A stretch of DNA of 64,000 bases from Pseudoalteromonas arabiensis (GTDB taxonomy: Bacteria > Pseudomonadota > Gammaproteobacteria > Enterobacterales > Alteromonadaceae). Below the pieces are notes generated by a model. It was not told the origin of the DNA. It saw only the letters and a program-made list of their open reading frames with translations, and did not search any database. This document shows positions 1 through 10,105 of the stretch, in pieces. The position numbers and the translations under genes were made by a program. The first letter of the stretch is position 1, and each line of letters opens with the position of its first letter. The stretch is taken from the NCBI RefSeq assembly GCF_001550155.1, contig NZ_LRUF01000009.1, positions 36,262 through 100,261 of the forward strand. The letters run 5' to 3'.

Positions 1-47
1 CACGTTTAAAGCTAACAGCCGTCACTGTAACAAATTTAGGAAATACC

Positions 48-1745
48 ATGAGCGAACAAGACAAAAACGTAAAGCTTTCTGATAACGAGCGTTTGAAAAG
101 AGAAAGTAACTTTTTACGTGGCACAATTGAGCAAGATTTAAAAGACGAGATCACCGGTGGTTTTACTGCTGATAACTTCCAACTGATCCGTTTCCACGGC
201 ATGTATCAGCAAGATGACCGTGATATTCGCCCTGAGCGCGCTAAACAAAAATTAGAGCCATTACATAACGTAATGTTACGTGCGCGTATGCCTGGCGGTA
301 TCATCAAGCCTGAGCAATGGTTAGCAATTGATAAGTTTGCTGAAGAGAAAACCAGCTATGGCAGTATTCGTTTAACCACGCGTCAAACTTTCCAGTTCCA
401 TGGTGTGCTTAAGCCAAACATTAAAGGCATGCACCAAATGCTTAATAGCGTGGGTATTGACTCAATTGCAACCGCGGGCGATGTAAACCGAAACGTATTA
501 TGTACAACGAACCCAGTTGAGTCTGAGCTTCACCAAGAAGCTTACAAGTGGGCTGCGAAGATCTCTGAGCACCTATTACCAAAAACCAAAGCGTACGCTG
601 AAATTTGGCTAAATGGCGAAAAGAGTGAAACCACTGAAGAGCCAATCTTAGGTTCAACTTACTTACCGCGTAAGTTTAAAACCACAGTAACAATTCCACC
701 GAACAATGAAGTGGATGTGCATGCGAACGACTTAAACTTCGTGGCAATTGCAGAAAACGGCAAGTTAGTTGGCTTTAACGTGTTAGTGGGTGGTGGTCTT
801 GCGATGACTCACGGTGATACAGCAACGTATCCTCGTAAAGCAGATGACTTTGGTTTTATCCCACTTGAGCACACCTTGAAAATTGCTGAGCACGTCGTGT
901 CTGTACAGCGTGATTGGGGTAACCGCTCAAATCGTAAAAATGCGAAAACTAAATACACATTAGACCGTGTAGGTTCTGATGTATTTAAAGCTGAAGTTGA
1001 AAAACGTGCTGGTGTTCAATTTCAGCAGAGCCGCCCGTATGAGTTCACGCACCGTGGTGACCGCATCGGTTGGGTTGAAGGTATTGATGGCAAGCACCAC
1101 TTAACGCTGTTTATCCAAAGTGGCCGTATTTTAGATTACCCAAATCAACCGCTAAAAACAGGCTGTCGTAAAATTGCTGAAATTCACCAAGGTGATTTCC
1201 GTATGACGGCAAACCAAAACTTGATCATCGCAGGTGTTCCGGCTGACCAAAAAGCGGTAATCGAAGAGATTGCGCGCAACCATGGCTTAATTGATGACAG
1301 CCATACAGAGCAGCGTAAAAACTCAATGGCGTGTGTAGCATTACCAACCTGTCCATTAGCGATGGCAGAAGCTGAGCGTTACTTACCAAGCTTAATAGAG
1401 AAAACGGAAGCATTATTAGCTAAGCATGGTCTGAGCGATGACAACATCATTATGCGTGTTGTGGGTTGTCCGAATGGCTGTGGCCGCGCAATGTTGGCAG
1501 AAGCGGGTTTGGTTGGTAAGGGACCTGGTAAATACAACGTGTACTTAGGGGGGAACCGTGAAGGCACGCGTATTCCAAAATTGTATTTAGAAAATGTTGG
1601 CGAAGACGTTTACCTAGAGGCATTCGATAAGCTAATTGGCCAATGGGCAAGTGAGCGTAATGAAGGCGAGTGTTTTGGTGATTTTGTTATTCGCAAAGGC
1701 ATTGTTGCTGAAGTTAAAGTTTCAGTAACCGATTTTCACGCATAA
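48..1745 (+). CDS. cysI: Sulfite reductase (NADPH) hemoprotein beta subunit
   Basis: This subunit carries siroheme and a 4Fe-4S cluster and reduces sulfite to sulfide in the cytoplasm, with electrons from the CysJ flavoprotein. The 565-residue length is normal for CysI. The cluster and siroheme ligands are visible as C-x5-C (Cys429, Cys435) and C-x3-C (Cys474, Cys478), and two ferredoxin-like/nitrite-sulfite reductase repeats are recognisable. An AGGAA ribosome site lies 5 bases before the ATG. cysJ would be expected just upstream, outside the window. cysH follows after 38 bases on the same strand, so the two form the end of a sulfate assimilation operon. Confidence 0.96.
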   Translation: MSEQDKNVKLSDNERLKRESNFLRGTIEQDLKDEITGGFTADNFQLIRFHGMYQQDDRDIRPERAKQKLEPLHNVMLRARMPGGIIKPEQWLAIDKFAEEKTSYGSIRLTTRQTFQFHGVLKPNIKGMHQMLNSVGIDSIATAGDVNRNVLCTTNPVESELHQEAYKWAAKISEHLLPKTKAYAEIWLNGEKSETTEEPILGSTYLPRKFKTTVTIPPNNEVDVHANDLNFVAIAENGKLVGFNVLVGGGLAMTHGDTATYPRKADDFGFIPLEHTLKIAEHVVSVQRDWGNRSNRKNAKTKYTLDRVGSDVFKAEVEKRAGVQFQQSRPYEFTHRGDRIGWVEGIDGKHHLTLFIQSGRILDYPNQPLKTGCRKIAEIHQGDFRMTANQNLIIAGVPADQKAVIEEIARNHGLIDDSHTEQRKNSMACVALPTCPLAMAEAERYLPSLIEKTEALLAKHGLSDDNIIMRVVGCPNGCGRAMLAEAGLVGKGPGKYNVYLGGNREGTRIPKLYLENVGEDVYLEAFDKLIGQWASERNEGECFGDFVIRKGIVAEVKVSVTDFHA

Positions 1746-1783
1746 TTTTATAAGCGACACCGCTTTAAGGTTTGGAATTAACC

Positions 1784-2524
1784 ATGAGTGAATTTAAAGA
1801 CATCTTAACGATGAGCAAAGAAGACCAAACAGCTATGCTGGCTGATATTAATGGTCTTCTGGCTGATAAAAGCGCTGAAGAGCGTGTTGCGTGGGCTCTT
1901 GAAAACTTACCAAGCACGCACTTTTTGTCGTCTAGTTTTGGTATTCAAGCGGCGGTGATGTTGCACTTAGTGACATCGCAGCAGCCAGATATTCCTGTGG
2001 TACTGACTGACACTGGTTATTTGTTCCCTGAAACCTATCAGTTCATCGAGCAAATGACGGAGCGATTATCGCTTAATCTTAAAGTTTATAAAGCACAGCT
2101 TAGTCCTGCGTGGCAAGAAGCCAAGTTTGGTAAACTTTGGGAGCAAGGTGAAGCCGGTATTAAGCAGTACAATCAACTGAATAAAGTTGAGCCAATGACT
2201 CGTGCTTTAAACGAGCTTGAAGCGGGCACCTGGTTTAGTGGTTTACGCCGCGGGCAATCATCTAGCCGTGCTGACAAGCAAATTGTTGAAATTAGCCGTG
2301 GTACTGTGAAAGTGTATCCACTTATTGAGTGGAACAACCGTGATATTTATCAGTACCTAACTAAGCATGATTTACCATATCACCCACTTTGGGAACAAGG
2401 TTATGTATCTATGGGTGATGTTCATACAACTCGTAAACTTGAACCTGGTATGACAGAAGAAGAGACGCGTTTCTTCGGCTTAAACCGTGAATGTGGCTTG
2501 CACATTGATGGTGATGGTATTTAA
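1784..2524 (+). CDS. cysH: Phosphoadenylyl-sulfate (PAPS) reductase
   Basis: CysH reduces PAPS to sulfite and PAP using thioredoxin. The protein is 246 residues from the chosen ATG. An in-frame TTG at 1772 would add four residues, but GGAA at 1774-1777 sits well for the ATG. An SSSFG loop for PAPS binding lies near residue 40. The C-terminal ECGLH motif holds the catalytic cysteine. The extra cysteine pairs of iron-sulfur APS reductases are absent, which fits a PAPS-specific thioredoxin-dependent enzyme. It is the last gene of the cys operon and is followed by a clear terminator. Confidence 0.95.
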   Translation: MSEFKDILTMSKEDQTAMLADINGLLADKSAEERVAWALENLPSTHFLSSSFGIQAAVMLHLVTSQQPDIPVVLTDTGYLFPETYQFIEQMTERLSLNLKVYKAQLSPAWQEAKFGKLWEQGEAGIKQYNQLNKVEPMTRALNELEAGTWFSGLRRGQSSSRADKQIVEISRGTVKVYPLIEWNNRDIYQYLTKHDLPYHPLWEQGYVSMGDVHTTRKLEPGMTEEETRFFGLNRECGLHIDGDGI

Positions 2525-2550
2525 TTCTATTTTCCTATCAGAAAATTCAT

Positions 2551-2577
2551 AAAGTGCAACTTAGGTTGCGCTTTTTT
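2551..2577 (+). terminator. Rho-independent terminator of cysIH
   Basis: The inverted repeat GTGCAAC/GTTGCGC with a TTAG loop is followed by seven T residues, 26 bases past the cysH stop. Confidence 0.85.
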
Positions 2578-2626
2578 TGTGTCTTTTGTGTACAATTCGC
2601 GGCTTATTAGTAGTATGGAGTCGTCG

Positions 2627-3349
2627 ATGAGTCGTTTTGTCGTTTTCTTATTTTTTGTAGTGCCGTTTTGCCAGTCAAAAGTATTGCAGATTGGTCTACC
2701 AGACAGCGATTACCCTCCTTATCATTTTATCAATGCCGAACAAGGCGGTATTGTTCAAGATATACTGCAACGCTTTAGTGAGCAATATGCTATTGAGGTA
2801 CAGTATTCGTATGCGCCTGAAAAGCGCTCGCAAAAAATGCTTGATGATGGGTTATTAGATGGGCGCATTGAATCTATAGATTGGTATACAGGGAGTAACC
2901 AGTACTATTGGAGTGAGGCGATTAGCTTTGTAGAGGATGTGTTAGTCATGCCACATGGCTGTCATATACCACCCATAGATGAGCTAACAGGCTATGTATT
3001 TATGGGTCGTTATGCTTATACTTATCCGAAATTTGAACATTATTTTGACAGCGGGGCGATGCACCGTGAGAATTTTTATTCAGAACGAGAGATGCTCTTA
3101 GCATTAATGGACTGGGATCATAATCAGCGTATCGCCGCTATCTCTCTAGATGCATTAAACTGGTATGTGAGCCGGGATGAAGTATTCAAAAAATTAACCG
3201 TAAGCACCTATAATGTGGGAAAAGCGCCACTCCAATTACAGTTTTCAGCAACAGCAAAAACATATTTAATCAAAGAGCAGTTTAATGACTTTATAAAAAG
3301 TCTTAAAGCTTCAGGAGAATTTGCTAAGATTGTGAGTCGCTATCAATAG
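2627..3349 (+). CDS. Family-3-like periplasmic solute-binding protein, orphan
   Basis: The 240-residue protein begins with a hydrophobic signal peptide ending near Gln-Ser (residues 1-15). The rest resembles the SBP_bac_3 fold: an N-terminal IGLPDSDYPPYHF strand typical of these binding proteins, followed by a VQDILQRF helix. Amino acids are the common ligands of the family. There is no permease or ATPase gene nearby, so it may be a sensor-like or stand-alone binding protein, as is frequent in marine Alteromonadales. The ATG at 2627 is preferred over upstream starts because GGAG (2617-2620) lies 6 bases ahead and the signal peptide starts there. The ligand is unknown. Confidence 0.7.
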   Translation: MSRFVVFLFFVVPFCQSKVLQIGLPDSDYPPYHFINAEQGGIVQDILQRFSEQYAIEVQYSYAPEKRSQKMLDDGLLDGRIESIDWYTGSNQYYWSEAISFVEDVLVMPHGCHIPPIDELTGYVFMGRYAYTYPKFEHYFDSGAMHRENFYSEREMLLALMDWDHNQRIAAISLDALNWYVSRDEVFKKLTVSTYNVGKAPLQLQFSATAKTYLIKEQFNDFIKSLKASGEFAKIVSRYQ

Positions 3350-3364
3350 TAGGTAAATGGAAGG

Positions 3365-3904
3365 ATGAAGCGTTTTTGTTATTTTGCCGTCATGTTGCTG
3401 CTGATCAGTGTTGTGCTGTTATTTTATATTAAAAAGCCAGATGGTAAACCTTACTTAGAACTGAGCATGTTCGAACATTACTCTGAAAAAGTGAGTGGTG
3501 ATGTGAGTGACTTTGCTTCGCAAGGTGCCGATGCATTAAGCACACAAGCTAAAAAGTTAACTGAGAAATTGAGCTTTAGCAAAGACGCACATGCACCTGT
3601 TGTCGTGTATAAATGGCAAGATGAGCATGGTCAGTGGCACTATGCTGATACACCTCACCCTAATTATTCGAGTACAGTTGTTAGCTTAGATCCGAACGAT
3701 ATTACTGTATTACCTGCAGAAACTTTTCAAGCTGATGAAAAGCAATCATCAACCGTTAAAGCTGACGTAACACCGCCCGCACTTGGGGTGTACGATGCTA
3801 AAAATGTGCAAAAGATGATGCAAGAAGCAGAGCAAGTAAAACAGCTTATGGAGCAACGCAATAAGCAACTTGAAAAGCAGCTACAAGAGCAAAGCGGTAA
3901 CTAA
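3365..3904 (+). CDS. DUF4124 domain-containing membrane-anchored protein
   Basis: The 179-residue protein has one N-terminal transmembrane or uncleaved signal segment (about residues 5-22). A DUF4124 core at about residues 78-97 has the characteristic VYKWQDEHGQWHYAD pattern. A Gln/Glu-rich coiled coil occupies the last 35 residues. DUF4124 is a small periplasmic beta domain of unknown function. GGAAGG lies directly before the ATG. The gene follows the solute-binding protein gene by 15 bases and may be cotranscribed with it. Its last 4 bases overlap the end of the convergent small membrane protein gene. Confidence 0.75.
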   Translation: MKRFCYFAVMLLLISVVLLFYIKKPDGKPYLELSMFEHYSEKVSGDVSDFASQGADALSTQAKKLTEKLSFSKDAHAPVVVYKWQDEHGQWHYADTPHPNYSSTVVSLDPNDITVLPAETFQADEKQSSTVKADVTPPALGVYDAKNVQKMMQEAEQVKQLMEQRNKQLEKQLQEQSGN

Positions 3905-4146
3905 TTCAGCCTGTTTTGTGCTGTCAGATCACTTTCCATTTTCATCAGCAAAATAGTGAGGTAAATTTTGGTAGGCAATGAAAACAGTACGCCGATAGCA
4001 ATACATGCTGCGCTGAACATAATACCATGCACACCCATGCTTTCACTTAAGTAATTGCCGGCTAATAAAGAATGCCCCAATACGATTAAGCAAATACCTA
4101 AAATGATGAAGGTTTTTAATATTCGAATGATGGTTTGTTCAGTCAT
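3901..4146 (-). CDS. Small two-helix inner-membrane protein, unknown function
   Basis: This 81-residue hydrophobic protein has two predicted transmembrane segments (about residues 8-28 and 38-66), the second broken by a conserved-looking polar turn. The C-terminus is charged. A GAGGTG ribosome site precedes the ATG. It is convergent with, and overlaps by 4 bases, the DUF4124 gene. No family is recognised. It could share a transcript with the upstream beta-helix lipoprotein gene, 81 bases away on the same strand. Confidence 0.6.
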   Translation of the reverse strand: MTEQTIIRILKTFIILGICLIVLGHSLLAGNYLSESMGVHGIMFSAACIAIGVLFSLPTKIYLTILLMKMESDLTAQNRLN

Positions 4147-4227
4147 ACAAGCACCTCACTTTTGCCTTAATTAAAGTGTAGGTGCTGTTGTTATTAACTG
4201 GATTGTTCTAAATCAAGCAATTGTCGA

Positions 4228-5115
4228 TTATCTATCCAATTTAACTGGGCCATTGATGTTATCGATACTTAAATCGCCAGAGCCCGCTTCGATAATTGTC
4301 AGGCCTAGTGTATCATTCACATAAATACTGCCCGAGCCATCGGTGATAGTAACGAGTCCATTTATATGTCTCACATCTATATCACCAGAGCCATCTTCGA
4401 TAGCCAGCAAACCAGCCAATTTTTTAACGCTGATACTACCTGAACCATCAATAATACGTGCAGGCCCTTGGCTGTTCTCAATGTGGATATCGCCAGAGTC
4501 ATCTTCAATATCAATGCGACCTTGGCCTTGCTCTATCATAATCGAGCCAGAGTCGTCTTCAATGCTTATATTGCCGCTTACATTGCTAATTCGAATATCG
4601 CCTGAGTCATCATCAATATTAATATTGCGACCGTTTTCAATCACAATTGACCCTGAGTCATCATCAATGCGAATGTCGTTTTGCATCGCACGTATAACGA
4701 TATCACCTGAGCCATCATCGATATCAAGTTTAAGGTTGGTGGGCACAGATACGATTAAATCAATGTGAGGTGATGAACCTCTGTAAAACGATAAGCTACC
4801 ATTATTGAGCTTACTGATAAGCTCTGCGGTGTCGCCGTGTTTTTCAATAGTTAGGGTATAGGTTTCATCGCCTTTAGCCGCATAGATATTGGCATTTACT
4901 GTGATAGCTGAAGCGTTACTATCGCCTTTGATGGTCAGTGAGCCTGCTTCGGCATCGATTTTGAATGTGCTTAAATTTGCAGCCGACACGCTTAAATCTT
5001 GTTGTTTTTGCTCTGCGATTTGACCCGGAGATACATGAATCACACAACCAGTTAATAATAAGCTAGATGTGATGGCAGTTGCGCAAATTGCGCGTTTGAA
5101 TGATGCAATTGTCAT
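4228..5115 (-). CDS. DUF4097-like beta-helix lipoprotein with 18-residue repeats
   Basis: This 295-residue secreted protein has a lipoprotein signal peptide (LLTGC lipobox, Cys near residue 24). After an N-terminal domain of about 100 residues comes a run of nine turns with the pattern I-x-(D/E)-(D/G)-(D/G)-S-G-(D/S)-I-x-(I/V). The turns are spaced 18 residues apart, with one of 17. The residue after SG alternates strictly D, S, D, S through all nine turns. This fits a right-handed parallel beta-helix or adhesin-like stack of the DUF4097/DUF2807 type. GGAA precedes the ATG. The function is unknown; an envelope-stress or surface structural role is possible. Confidence 0.75.
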   Translation of the reverse strand: MTIASFKRAICATAITSSLLLTGCVIHVSPGQIAEQKQQDLSVSAANLSTFKIDAEAGSLTIKGDSNASAITVNANIYAAKGDETYTLTIEKHGDTAELISKLNNGSLSFYRGSSPHIDLIVSVPTNLKLDIDDGSGDIVIRAMQNDIRIDDDSGSIVIENGRNINIDDDSGDIRISNVSGNISIEDDSGSIMIEQGQGRIDIEDDSGDIHIENSQGPARIIDGSGSISVKKLAGLLAIEDGSGDIDVRHINGLVTITDGSGSIYVNDTLGLTIIEAGSGDLSIDNINGPVKLDR

Positions 5116-5256
5116 ATGGATTCCAAAATTATTGTGATTTTTATCTGGTTAGCATTTGCAAACTATGGTCCAACTTTAACATGCTGATTTTTATATGCTT
5201 TTCATTTTTTGTAAATAAGTGTGTTGGTCTAAACTACAAATTATTGGTGTTTTAAA

Positions 5257-5284
5257 CAAAAAAGGGGCTGAAAATTCAGCCCCT
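5257..5284 (-). terminator. Rho-independent terminator of acnA
   Basis: GGGGCTGA/TCAGCCCC form an 8-bp stem, followed on the minus strand by a T-tract (the A run at 5258-5263). It lies 20 bases beyond the acnA stop. Confidence 0.85.
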
Positions 5285-5303
5285 TAGTTAACTTACAAAG
5301 TGA

Positions 5304-8054
5304 TTACTGCTCAGCCAGCATATTACGAAGTACATACTGTAAAATACCGCCATGTTTGTAGTAATCCCACTCTTTAGGCGTATCTATACGCACATCAACA
5401 CTAAAGCTAATTTGTTTGCCTTCACTGTTAGTGGCAATGACGCTTACTTCATTGGTTTTGTCATACAGGCCTTCAAAGTCGAATGACTCTTGGCCAGTTA
5501 GACCGAATGACTCATAGCTTTCACCGTCTTTAAATTGTAAAGGTAATACACCCATACCAATTAGATTTGAACGGTGAATACGCTCATAACTTTGTGCAAT
5601 AACGGCTTTAACACCAAGCAGTAGTGAACCTTTGGCTGCCCAATCTCGTGAAGAACCTGTGCCATATTCCGCGCCTGCTAAAATAATCAGTGGCGTGCCA
5701 TCTTGCTGATACTTCATAGCAGCATCATAAATGCTGGCAAGCTCATCACTCGGTTGCATACGGGTCACACCACCTTCGGTACCTGGGGCTAATAAATTAC
5801 GTAAACGTACATTAGCGAAAGTACCGCGCATCATCACTTCGTGGTTACCACGGCGCGAACCATATGAGTTAAATTGTGCTTTTTGCACGCCATGCTCTTG
5901 TAAGTAGAGGCCTGCAGGGGCATCGGCTTTAATAGCACCTGCTGGCGAGATGTGGTCAGTGGTGACTGAGTCACCTAATTTTGCTAAACAGCGTGCGCCA
6001 CTGATGCTTGGAATTCCTGGAGGCTCAATCTCCATACCATCAAAGAAGGGCGCTTTTTTAATGTAGGTTGAGGCATCATCCCAATCGTACAGTTTGCCAT
6101 CAGGAATTTGAATTTTCTGCCAACGATCATCGCCTTGATACACATTGCCATAGCTTGATGCGAACATTTCTTTGGTTACGGTCTCTTTTACTAATTCATT
6201 GACTTCACTGACACTCGGCCAGATATTTTTCAGGTAAATATCATTACCATTAGGGTCTTGTGCTAGCGGCTCGTTGTACACATCAATATCTGTACGGCCT
6301 GCGATAGCGTAGGCGACAACAAGTGGTGGCGAAGCTAAAAAGTTCATTTTCACATCTTGGTGAATACGACCTTCAAAGTTTCGGTTACCTGATAAAATAG
6401 AGCTGACTACCAGTTTGTGCTTTTGAATGGCTTCGCTGATCTCATCAGCCAGTGGGCCTGAGTTGCCAATACAGGTTGTACAGCCATAACCAACAAGGTT
6501 AAAGCCTAACGCATCTAAATCATCCATTAAGTCTGCTTTTTTCAGGTAGTCAGTCACTACTTGAGAGCCAGGTGCCAATGAGGTTTTAACCCAAGGTTTC
6601 ACTTTTAAGCCTAATTGTTTCGCTTTTTTAGCGACTAAACCCGCTGCTAAAATAACACTTGGGTTTGAGGTATTTGTACAGCTTGTAATTGCAGCAATGA
6701 CACACGCACCGTCATTAAGCTCAAACTCCTCGCCTTTAAAGTTAACCTTAGCCGCCCCCATAAATTGTGCTTCGTTGACTGGCTCATCTGGGTTGGTTGT
6801 AGGGCCCTCATCTTCAATGCGCGCTTCTTGAATATCACTTTTATCGCGATGCTGCATACGTTCATCTTGGAAGCCCTTTAAGTGTTCACCAATGATGTCG
6901 CCCGCTTTATCAAGGGCAATTCTATCCTGTGGACGTTTAGGACCCGCAAGACTTGGTACTACATCATCAAGGGATAACTCAAGGGTATCTGTGTAGTGGG
7001 CTTCATCACCAGGGTTTCGCCATAAACCTTGATGTTTTGCATAGTCCTCGATGAGTTTAAGTTGTTTGTCATCGCGGTTAGTTAAACGTAGGTAGTTAAT
7101 GGTTTCATCATCAATTGGGAAAATACCGCAGGTTGCCCCATATTCTGGCGCCATATTGGCGATAGTAGCACGGTCAGCAAGTGGTAAATCAGCAAGTCCA
7201 TCACCATAAAACTCAACAAATTTACCCACTACGCCGTGTTTACGCAGCATTTCTGTTACGGTTAGCACAAGGTCAGTCGCAGTCGTGCCTTCAGGCAGGC
7301 GACCATTAAGCTTAAAGCCGATAACTTGTGGAATGAGTAAGCTGATTGGTTGGCCTAGCATGGCGGCTTCGGCTTCAATACCACCTACGCCCCAACCAAG
7401 TACCCCAAGACCATTAATCATGGTTGTGTGTGAATCTGTGCCGACAAGGGTATCTGGGTAAGCCAGTGATTTACCATTTTTTTCATCATTGAACACCACA
7501 CGGGCTAGGTATTCTAAATTGACTTGGTGAACGATACCCGTTGCTGGTGGCACAACTTTCAAGTTATCAAAAGCAGTTTGTCCCCAGCGTAAGAATTCGT
7601 AACGTTCTTTATTGCGTTCGTATTCAAGTTTCGCATTTAAGTCGAATGAGCCATCTTCGCCATAACCATCAACTTGCACTGAATGGTCAATCACAAGTTC
7701 AGCGGGTGAAAGAGGATTAATTTTTGCTGGATCGCCGCCGAGTTTCTCCATGGCGTCACGCATCGCGGCTAAATCAACAATGGCGGGTACACCTGTGAAG
7801 TCTTGCATGACAACACGGGCAGGCGTGAACGCTACTTCTGCTGATGGTTTAGCTTGTGGATCCCAGTTTAATAAAGCTTCAATATCTTGCTTTTTGATAT
7901 TAACGCCATCTTCATTGCGTAGCAGATTTTCGAGTAAGATTTTTAATGAGAATGGCAAGCGCTTTGCTTTATCGCCTAAGCCTTGTAAAGAGTGAATATG
8001 GTATTGTTCACCATTGATTGTAAGCTGTTTTTGGGTATCAAAACTGTTATTCAT
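5304..8054 (-). CDS. acnA: Aconitate hydratase A
   Basis: This enzyme isomerises citrate and isocitrate in the TCA cycle through a 4Fe-4S cluster. The chosen start gives 916 residues. An upstream in-frame start at 8129 would add 25 residues, but the ATG at 8054 has an AGGGG ribosome site and matches the family's start. The cluster cysteines are visible at Cys459 ([10 protein letters not shown]) and at Cys525/Cys528 (GCTTC). The sequence runs closely parallel to E. coli AcnA ([20 protein letters not shown] and [17 protein letters not shown] segments), not to AcnB. A second, unrelated-fold aconitase, AcnB, is encoded at 34.9 kb, as in many gammaproteobacteria. AcnA is usually the stress-resistant form. 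Confidence 0.95.
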   Translation of the reverse strand: MNNSFDTQKQLTINGEQYHIHSLQGLGDKAKRLPFSLKILLENLLRNEDGVNIKKQDIEALLNWDPQAKPSAEVAFTPARVVMQDFTGVPAIVDLAAMRDAMEKLGGDPAKINPLSPAELVIDHSVQVDGYGEDGSFDLNAKLEYERNKERYEFLRWGQTAFDNLKVVPPATGIVHQVNLEYLARVVFNDEKNGKSLAYPDTLVGTDSHTTMINGLGVLGWGVGGIEAEAAMLGQPISLLIPQVIGFKLNGRLPEGTTATDLVLTVTEMLRKHGVVGKFVEFYGDGLADLPLADRATIANMAPEYGATCGIFPIDDETINYLRLTNRDDKQLKLIEDYAKHQGLWRNPGDEAHYTDTLELSLDDVVPSLAGPKRPQDRIALDKAGDIIGEHLKGFQDERMQHRDKSDIQEARIEDEGPTTNPDEPVNEAQFMGAAKVNFKGEEFELNDGACVIAAITSCTNTSNPSVILAAGLVAKKAKQLGLKVKPWVKTSLAPGSQVVTDYLKKADLMDDLDALGFNLVGYGCTTCIGNSGPLADEISEAIQKHKLVVSSILSGNRNFEGRIHQDVKMNFLASPPLVVAYAIAGRTDIDVYNEPLAQDPNGNDIYLKNIWPSVSEVNELVKETVTKEMFASSYGNVYQGDDRWQKIQIPDGKLYDWDDASTYIKKAPFFDGMEIEPPGIPSISGARCLAKLGDSVTTDHISPAGAIKADAPAGLYLQEHGVQKAQFNSYGSRRGNHEVMMRGTFANVRLRNLLAPGTEGGVTRMQPSDELASIYDAAMKYQQDGTPLIILAGAEYGTGSSRDWAAKGSLLLGVKAVIAQSYERIHRSNLIGMGVLPLQFKDGESYESFGLTGQESFDFEGLYDKTNEVSVIATNSEGKQISFSVDVRIDTPKEWDYYKHGGILQYVLRNMLAEQ

Positions 8055-8488
8055 TATTTGCCCCTGTGGTTTTAACAAGCCGAGCTTGTTTTGTGTTTCC
8101 TTTTCGAGATATACACTAGCCTGTTGCAAACTTAATACCAGCTAGTAAATTTATTTTGCTGACGAAAAAGTATGCTACTTAAATAGTGTTGATGCCGACA
8201 CGATTTATTTCAAGGGCAAGGGGAGATAAATAGTCAGTTAATTAAGGTGACTATTAAAAAAAAGAATGTTTAGCTGAGCCATTCTTCATGTTGACTTTTA
8301 TGGCTAACAAAAAGCAGTACCAAGCCAATGATAATGACACAAAATGGTATTGCCAGTAATAAGATGCTAGCGAGGCTTACTGCTTAAGCAAGTAGTTTTA
8401 GCTAAGTTGGAGGTGTCAAAACCACCTTTTATTACTGTTATAATCCAACTCAATTAAAGGTGATTTATAGCAACTAAGCAACCTTGAA
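8055..8488. other. Intergenic region between acnA and the S4-domain gene
   Basis: This stretch of about 430 bases holds the acnA promoter region and a possible decayed small membrane gene (8270-8383, minus; listed separately). No RNA gene or clear operator was recognised. Confidence 0.5.
8270..8383 (-). pseudogene. Possible remnant of a small single-TM membrane protein
   Basis: One minus-strand frame reads 37 codons of a convincing membrane segment (Ala-Ile-Pro-Phe-Cys-Val-Ile-Ile-Ile-Gly and on) and ends in the polar tail SHKSQHEEWLS before a stop. The frame has no ATG or GTG start. A stop codon lies directly upstream at 8384-8386, and no ribosome site is visible. It could be a truncated gene, a gene using a rare start, or chance. 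Confidence 0.3.
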
Positions 8489-8863
8489 CTAACCAAATGA
8501 AATAGGGCGACGGCCTGTTTTTTCGTCCACTTTTGGTTTTTTAGTACGCTTGCGTTTTGTTTTTTTCGGTGCTGTTTCGCTCGTTTCTGATTGTGCTTTT
8601 TTCGGTGTTTCTGGTGGGCGAGGATTCGGTGTTGCATCTTCGCTTAATGTTAATTGAAACAACTCACCATCAAAAGCGAGCACATCACCACTGTATAATT
8701 TTTTCCGTTTTATTGTACAAATTTCATAGTTTACTCCAACATAACCTTCACCTATTAGTGCTTTTGCCTGGCCTCCGGTTTCGACTAAGTCGAGCACTTT
8801 TAGCAAATTACATAACTCTATAGGCTCTTCTTCTAGTTCAATTTCTATGAAATCTTCGTTCAT
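8489..8863 (-). CDS. S4-domain RNA-binding protein, YbcJ-like
   Basis: The 124-residue protein has an acidic N-terminus (residues 1-17). An S4-like RNA-binding fold follows at about residues 15-75: a LLKVLDLVETGGQAKALI helix, then GYVGVNYEIC and KLYSGDVLAFDG strands. The long basic C-terminal tail is rich in Lys and Pro. The N-terminal part resembles E. coli YbcJ, a small ribosome- or RNA-associated S4 protein of uncertain role. The basic tail is an extension beyond the usual 70 residues. The gene is monocistronic and points away from the next plus-strand genes. Confidence 0.75.
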   Translation of the reverse strand: MNEDFIEIELEEEPIELCNLLKVLDLVETGGQAKALIGEGYVGVNYEICTIKRKKLYSGDVLAFDGELFQLTLSEDATPNPRPPETPKKAQSETSETAPKKTKRKRTKKPKVDEKTGRRPISFG

Positions 8864-9098
8864 GTTGGTCTCTCATAATTTAATCGTAGCCATTATAAAG
8901 CCTAGCACTGGATTGAACCAAGATTAAATTTTTAACTTCTTCAAAGGGTTAAAATTGGCTCGCAAAAAAGAATGATATTTTTCAAAAGCAGTAAAAAAAT
9001 TGCAGTATTTTCTGGTTACACTGCGCGCGTTTTAAATTGGTGTACTAATTGCTATAAGCAATCTCGTTTCATTTTAAATTCGTTCTGGAGAAGTAGTA

Positions 9099-9386
9099 AT
9101 GGGCGTAAGATCAGCACTAAGGAAAGAGTTAATGGGGTTACAGGATTCGTCACTATTAGCCGCAGATGATGTGCGAGCTTTGCTAACAAAAGCAATCAAA
9201 GCACAGCCCGAAAAGTCAGAACAAGGCTTCGCGTTAATTTCACGTTTTAATGATAACCACAGCCAGCTTGCCTATGGAGAGGAGAGTAAAGAAAAGTTAC
9301 TTGAGTATCAGGTTCACCGCTTATTTAAAGATATTCTTTACACTCGACGCAGTGTTGATAAATGGCTAAGTTACCATTTAAATTAG
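9099..9386 (+). CDS. Conserved-looking hypothetical protein, 95 aa
   Basis: This small soluble alpha-helical protein has no signal peptide or transmembrane segment. GGAG lies 8 bases before the ATG, and codon use resembles the neighbours. The only notable features are an Arg/Lys-rich start, Glu-rich centre and Tyr/Arg-rich end. No family is recognised. It is followed after 56 bases by a lipoprotein gene on the same strand, possibly in one transcript. Confidence 0.55.
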   Translation: MGVRSALRKELMGLQDSSLLAADDVRALLTKAIKAQPEKSEQGFALISRFNDNHSQLAYGEESKEKLLEYQVHRLFKDILYTRRSVDKWLSYHLN

Positions 9387-9442
9387 TTGATTAATCAGCT
9401 TTCCTTTAATAGACTACATTTGTAATCTTTTGGGGGAATAGT

Positions 9443-10105
9443 ATGAACAGGATGTATATTTGGTGTGTGTTGCTATTGTTAGTTGGTTGCCAACAGCCAA
9501 CTGTTTATGTTTATACAGAAAACTTAGACGCACAGCAGCAAGCTCAGCTCGATTTAGCCTTAAGTGCTCAGCGTTTACCTTATAAATACACGCAACTGAG
9601 TGTGCCGCGAGAGTTTGGCGACGCGACTTTGATGTTATCCGAAGATAAAATTTTGACTGAACAGACTGAGATCTTAGCTGGTATCATGCAGCGACTGGGT
9701 TATCAGCCTGAGATCAAATACACCACCGCCGCAAATCACTTTTACAATCATGGCAATATTGGCTTTTATTTAAGAGCTAAAAATACCACAACTAGTTTTA
9801 CTATGCCGACTCGTGTACTCACCACCGGATGTGTTGAAGACAAGTATAATGATCTTGCTGTTACATTTAATAATAAGCAGGCACACTTTACCCTTACAAG
9901 CGGTAGAAAAGTCTCCCTTGATTGGGATTACTTATATGGCTACCTAGTTATTTACTATAAAAACTATTCGCAAAGTTACAGCCATTTAACGCCAGAAGTG
10001 AGTACCCCATTTGGTATGAAACCATCAGACACCTACCGTTACACAGCACGGGTTAATGAACCAAGCTGGTTGAATTGCTCGTTACAAATTGTGTATATGG
10101 ATTAG
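9443..10105 (+). CDS. Hypothetical lipoprotein, 220 aa
   Basis: A type-II signal peptide is clear (LLLLVGC, Cys at residue 16), so the product should be a lipid-anchored envelope protein. A GGGGG ribosome site precedes the ATG. The segment at about residues 20-90 alternates helix and strand and resembles the partner domain of SPOR/OmpA-like proteins only loosely. The C-terminal half has two further Cys residues. No named domain is recognised. The last 4 bases overlap the stop of the convergent cNMP-domain gene. Confidence 0.6.
   Translation: MNRMYIWCVLLLLVGCQQPTVYVYTENLDAQQQAQLDLALSAQRLPYKYTQLSVPREFGDATLMLSEDKILTEQTEILAGIMQRLGYQPEIKYTTAANHFYNHGNIGFYLRAKNTTTSFTMPTRVLTTGCVEDKYNDLAVTFNNKQAHFTLTSGRKVSLDWDYLYGYLVIYYKNYSQSYSHLTPEVSTPFGMKPSDTYRYTARVNEPSWLNCSLQIVYMD

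Noticed and set aside
4380..4730. Regular short repeats that could suggest a CRISPR or minisatellite
   Set aside because: The period is 54 bases, in frame with the 18-residue protein repeat, and the units diverge at the DNA level. They are coding repeats.
4343..4768. 141-residue plus-strand reading frame
   Set aside because: It is the antisense shadow of the repeat region of the beta-helix lipoprotein; the low-complexity Ser/Pro/Ile content mirrors the repeat and no ribosome site is present.
8972..9169. 65-residue plus-strand reading frame
   Set aside because: It overlaps the start of the 95-residue gene in another frame, has no ribosome site and unlikely composition.
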